Below, piece by piece: positions 5,952-6,129 of a stretch of DNA of 6,129 nucleotides. The notes under the pieces are model-generated. The model made no database searches. It was not told the DNA's origin and saw only the letters and a list, made by a program, of their open reading frames with translations. Positions within the stretch are counted from its first letter, which is position 1. The number at the start of each line of letters is the position of its first letter. A program made the translations under genes and the position numbers. Source of the stretch: Candidatus Gastranaerophilales bacterium (GTDB lineage Bacteria; Cyanobacteriota; Vampirovibrionia; Gastranaerophilales; Gastranaerophilaceae); NCBI GenBank assembly GCA_900752845.1, contig CAADWU010000075.1:1-6129 (forward strand), written 5' to 3'.

Positions 5952-5964
5952 AACTCAAGTTGAG
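5952..5964 (+). repeat. Inverted repeat abutting the gshB ribosome site
   Basis: CTCAA (5954-5958), one G, then TTGAG (5960-5964) form a perfect short inverted repeat that overlaps the start of the AGGTGGAG ribosome site. The left half extended to AACTCAA (5952-5958) recurs at 6008-6014 inside the coding region. The one-base gap is too small for a simple hairpin, so pairing with the downstream copy, or protein binding to the palindrome, is more plausible. Confidence 0.45.
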
Positions 5965-5970
5965 GTGGAG
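5963..5970 (+). promoter_or_regulatory. Ribosome binding site of the gshB-like gene
   Basis: AGGTGGAG ends six bases before the ATG at 5977. Either AGGTG or GGAG can pair with the 16S rRNA tail. It fixes the start and overlaps the right arm of the CTCAA/TTGAG inverted repeat. Confidence 0.7.
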
Positions 5971-5976
5971 AACAAC

Positions 5977-6129
5977 ATGGATATTTTATTTATTATAGAC
6001 AGACTTGAACTCAAATATTTTGAGTTTAATAATCTTGTGACAAATTTTTGGATTATCAGAGAACTATTAAAAGAAAATAAAAACGTATTTATTACTACAA
6101 TTGATAATTTAAGTCTTGTATCAGGCGAA
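5977..6129 (+). CDS. gshB: Glutathione synthase-like protein, N-terminal 51 codons (runs off right edge)
   Basis: The open frame runs without a stop from the ATG at 5977 to the last base. The product begins MDILFIIDRLELK and continues through a helix, FWIIRELLKENKNVFITT (24-41), to DNLSLVSGE (43-51). This follows the pre-ATP-grasp domain of GshB, where a first strand ends in FI-x-DP, a helix is followed by a strand, and a DL-x-x-x-x-G segment comes near residue 50. Cyanobacterial GshB proteins, which start with FIIDPI, look especially similar. GshB joins glycine to gamma-glutamylcysteine using ATP. The usual DP is DR here, and the DTS that often begins the helix is replaced by NNLVTN, so this copy is divergent. 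The ATP-grasp catalytic domain is outside the window, so another ATP-grasp ligase remains possible. Confidence 0.55.
   Translation, partial: MDILFIIDRLELKYFEFNNLVTNFWIIRELLKENKNVFITTIDNLSLVSGE
6008..6026 (+). repeat. 8-bp perfect inverted repeat inside the gshB-like 5' coding region
   Basis: AACTCAAA (6008-6015), a TAT loop and TTTGAGTT (6019-6026) form a perfect 8-bp stem with a 3-base loop, starting 31 bases after the ATG. Its left arm repeats the AACTCAA at 5952-5958 and its right arm can pair with that upstream copy. It is AT-rich and lacks a U-tract, so it is not a terminator. Confidence 0.5.

Overview
The window is AT-rich (about two-thirds A+T by eye), and its proteins are rich in Asn, Lys and Ile. 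It is a compact bacterial chromosome segment with six recognisable protein genes, plus seven codons of a seventh at the left edge. There is no RNA gene, mobile element, CRISPR array or prophage signal. The proteins suggest a low-GC, gut-type member of the Cyanobacteria/Melainabacteria lineage (Gastranaerophilales-like). The reasons are a cyanobacterial-style glutathione synthase N-terminus, a NifU-type MWDYSD start, and several genes without Shine-Dalgarno sequences. This placement is inference; a Clostridia-like or other AT-rich bacterium is not excluded.

Layout from left to right. Bases 1-20 (minus) hold the first codons of a probable NifU/IscU iron-sulfur scaffold gene. Bases 104-904 (minus) encode a family S66 LD-carboxypeptidase. 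Divergent from it across 39 bp, 944-2794 (plus) encodes DnaX, the clamp-loader tau subunit. DnaX converges on, and overlaps by 11 bp, a minus-strand pair: ribD (4140-5186), then a MEMO-AMMECR1 fusion (2784-4118) 21 bp downstream. Divergent from ribD across 64 bp, 5251-5910 (plus) encodes a UPF0173 metal-dependent hydrolase of the beta-lactamase fold. It is followed by the first 51 codons of a glutathione synthase-like gene (5977 to the right edge).

Most genes are housekeeping: cell-wall recycling, replication, riboflavin synthesis, thiol synthesis and Fe-S assembly. They do not form one pathway. The most unusual content is, first, the single polypeptide joining the A-type (AMMECR1) and B-type (MEMO) components of the poorly understood AmmeMemoRadiSam system, placed directly after ribD with no radical SAM partner in view. 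Second, dnaX, ribD and the MEMO-AMMECR1 gene share a start architecture: no Shine-Dalgarno sequence and a -10-like hexamer ending 6-7 nt before the ATG, which predicts leaderless mRNAs. The UPF0173, gshB-like and nifU-like genes instead have good Shine-Dalgarno sequences.

No stretch longer than 300 bp lacks a gene. The gaps are 21-103, 905-943, 4119-4139, 5187-5250 and 5911-5976. None contains a convincing intrinsic terminator, riboswitch or RNA gene.
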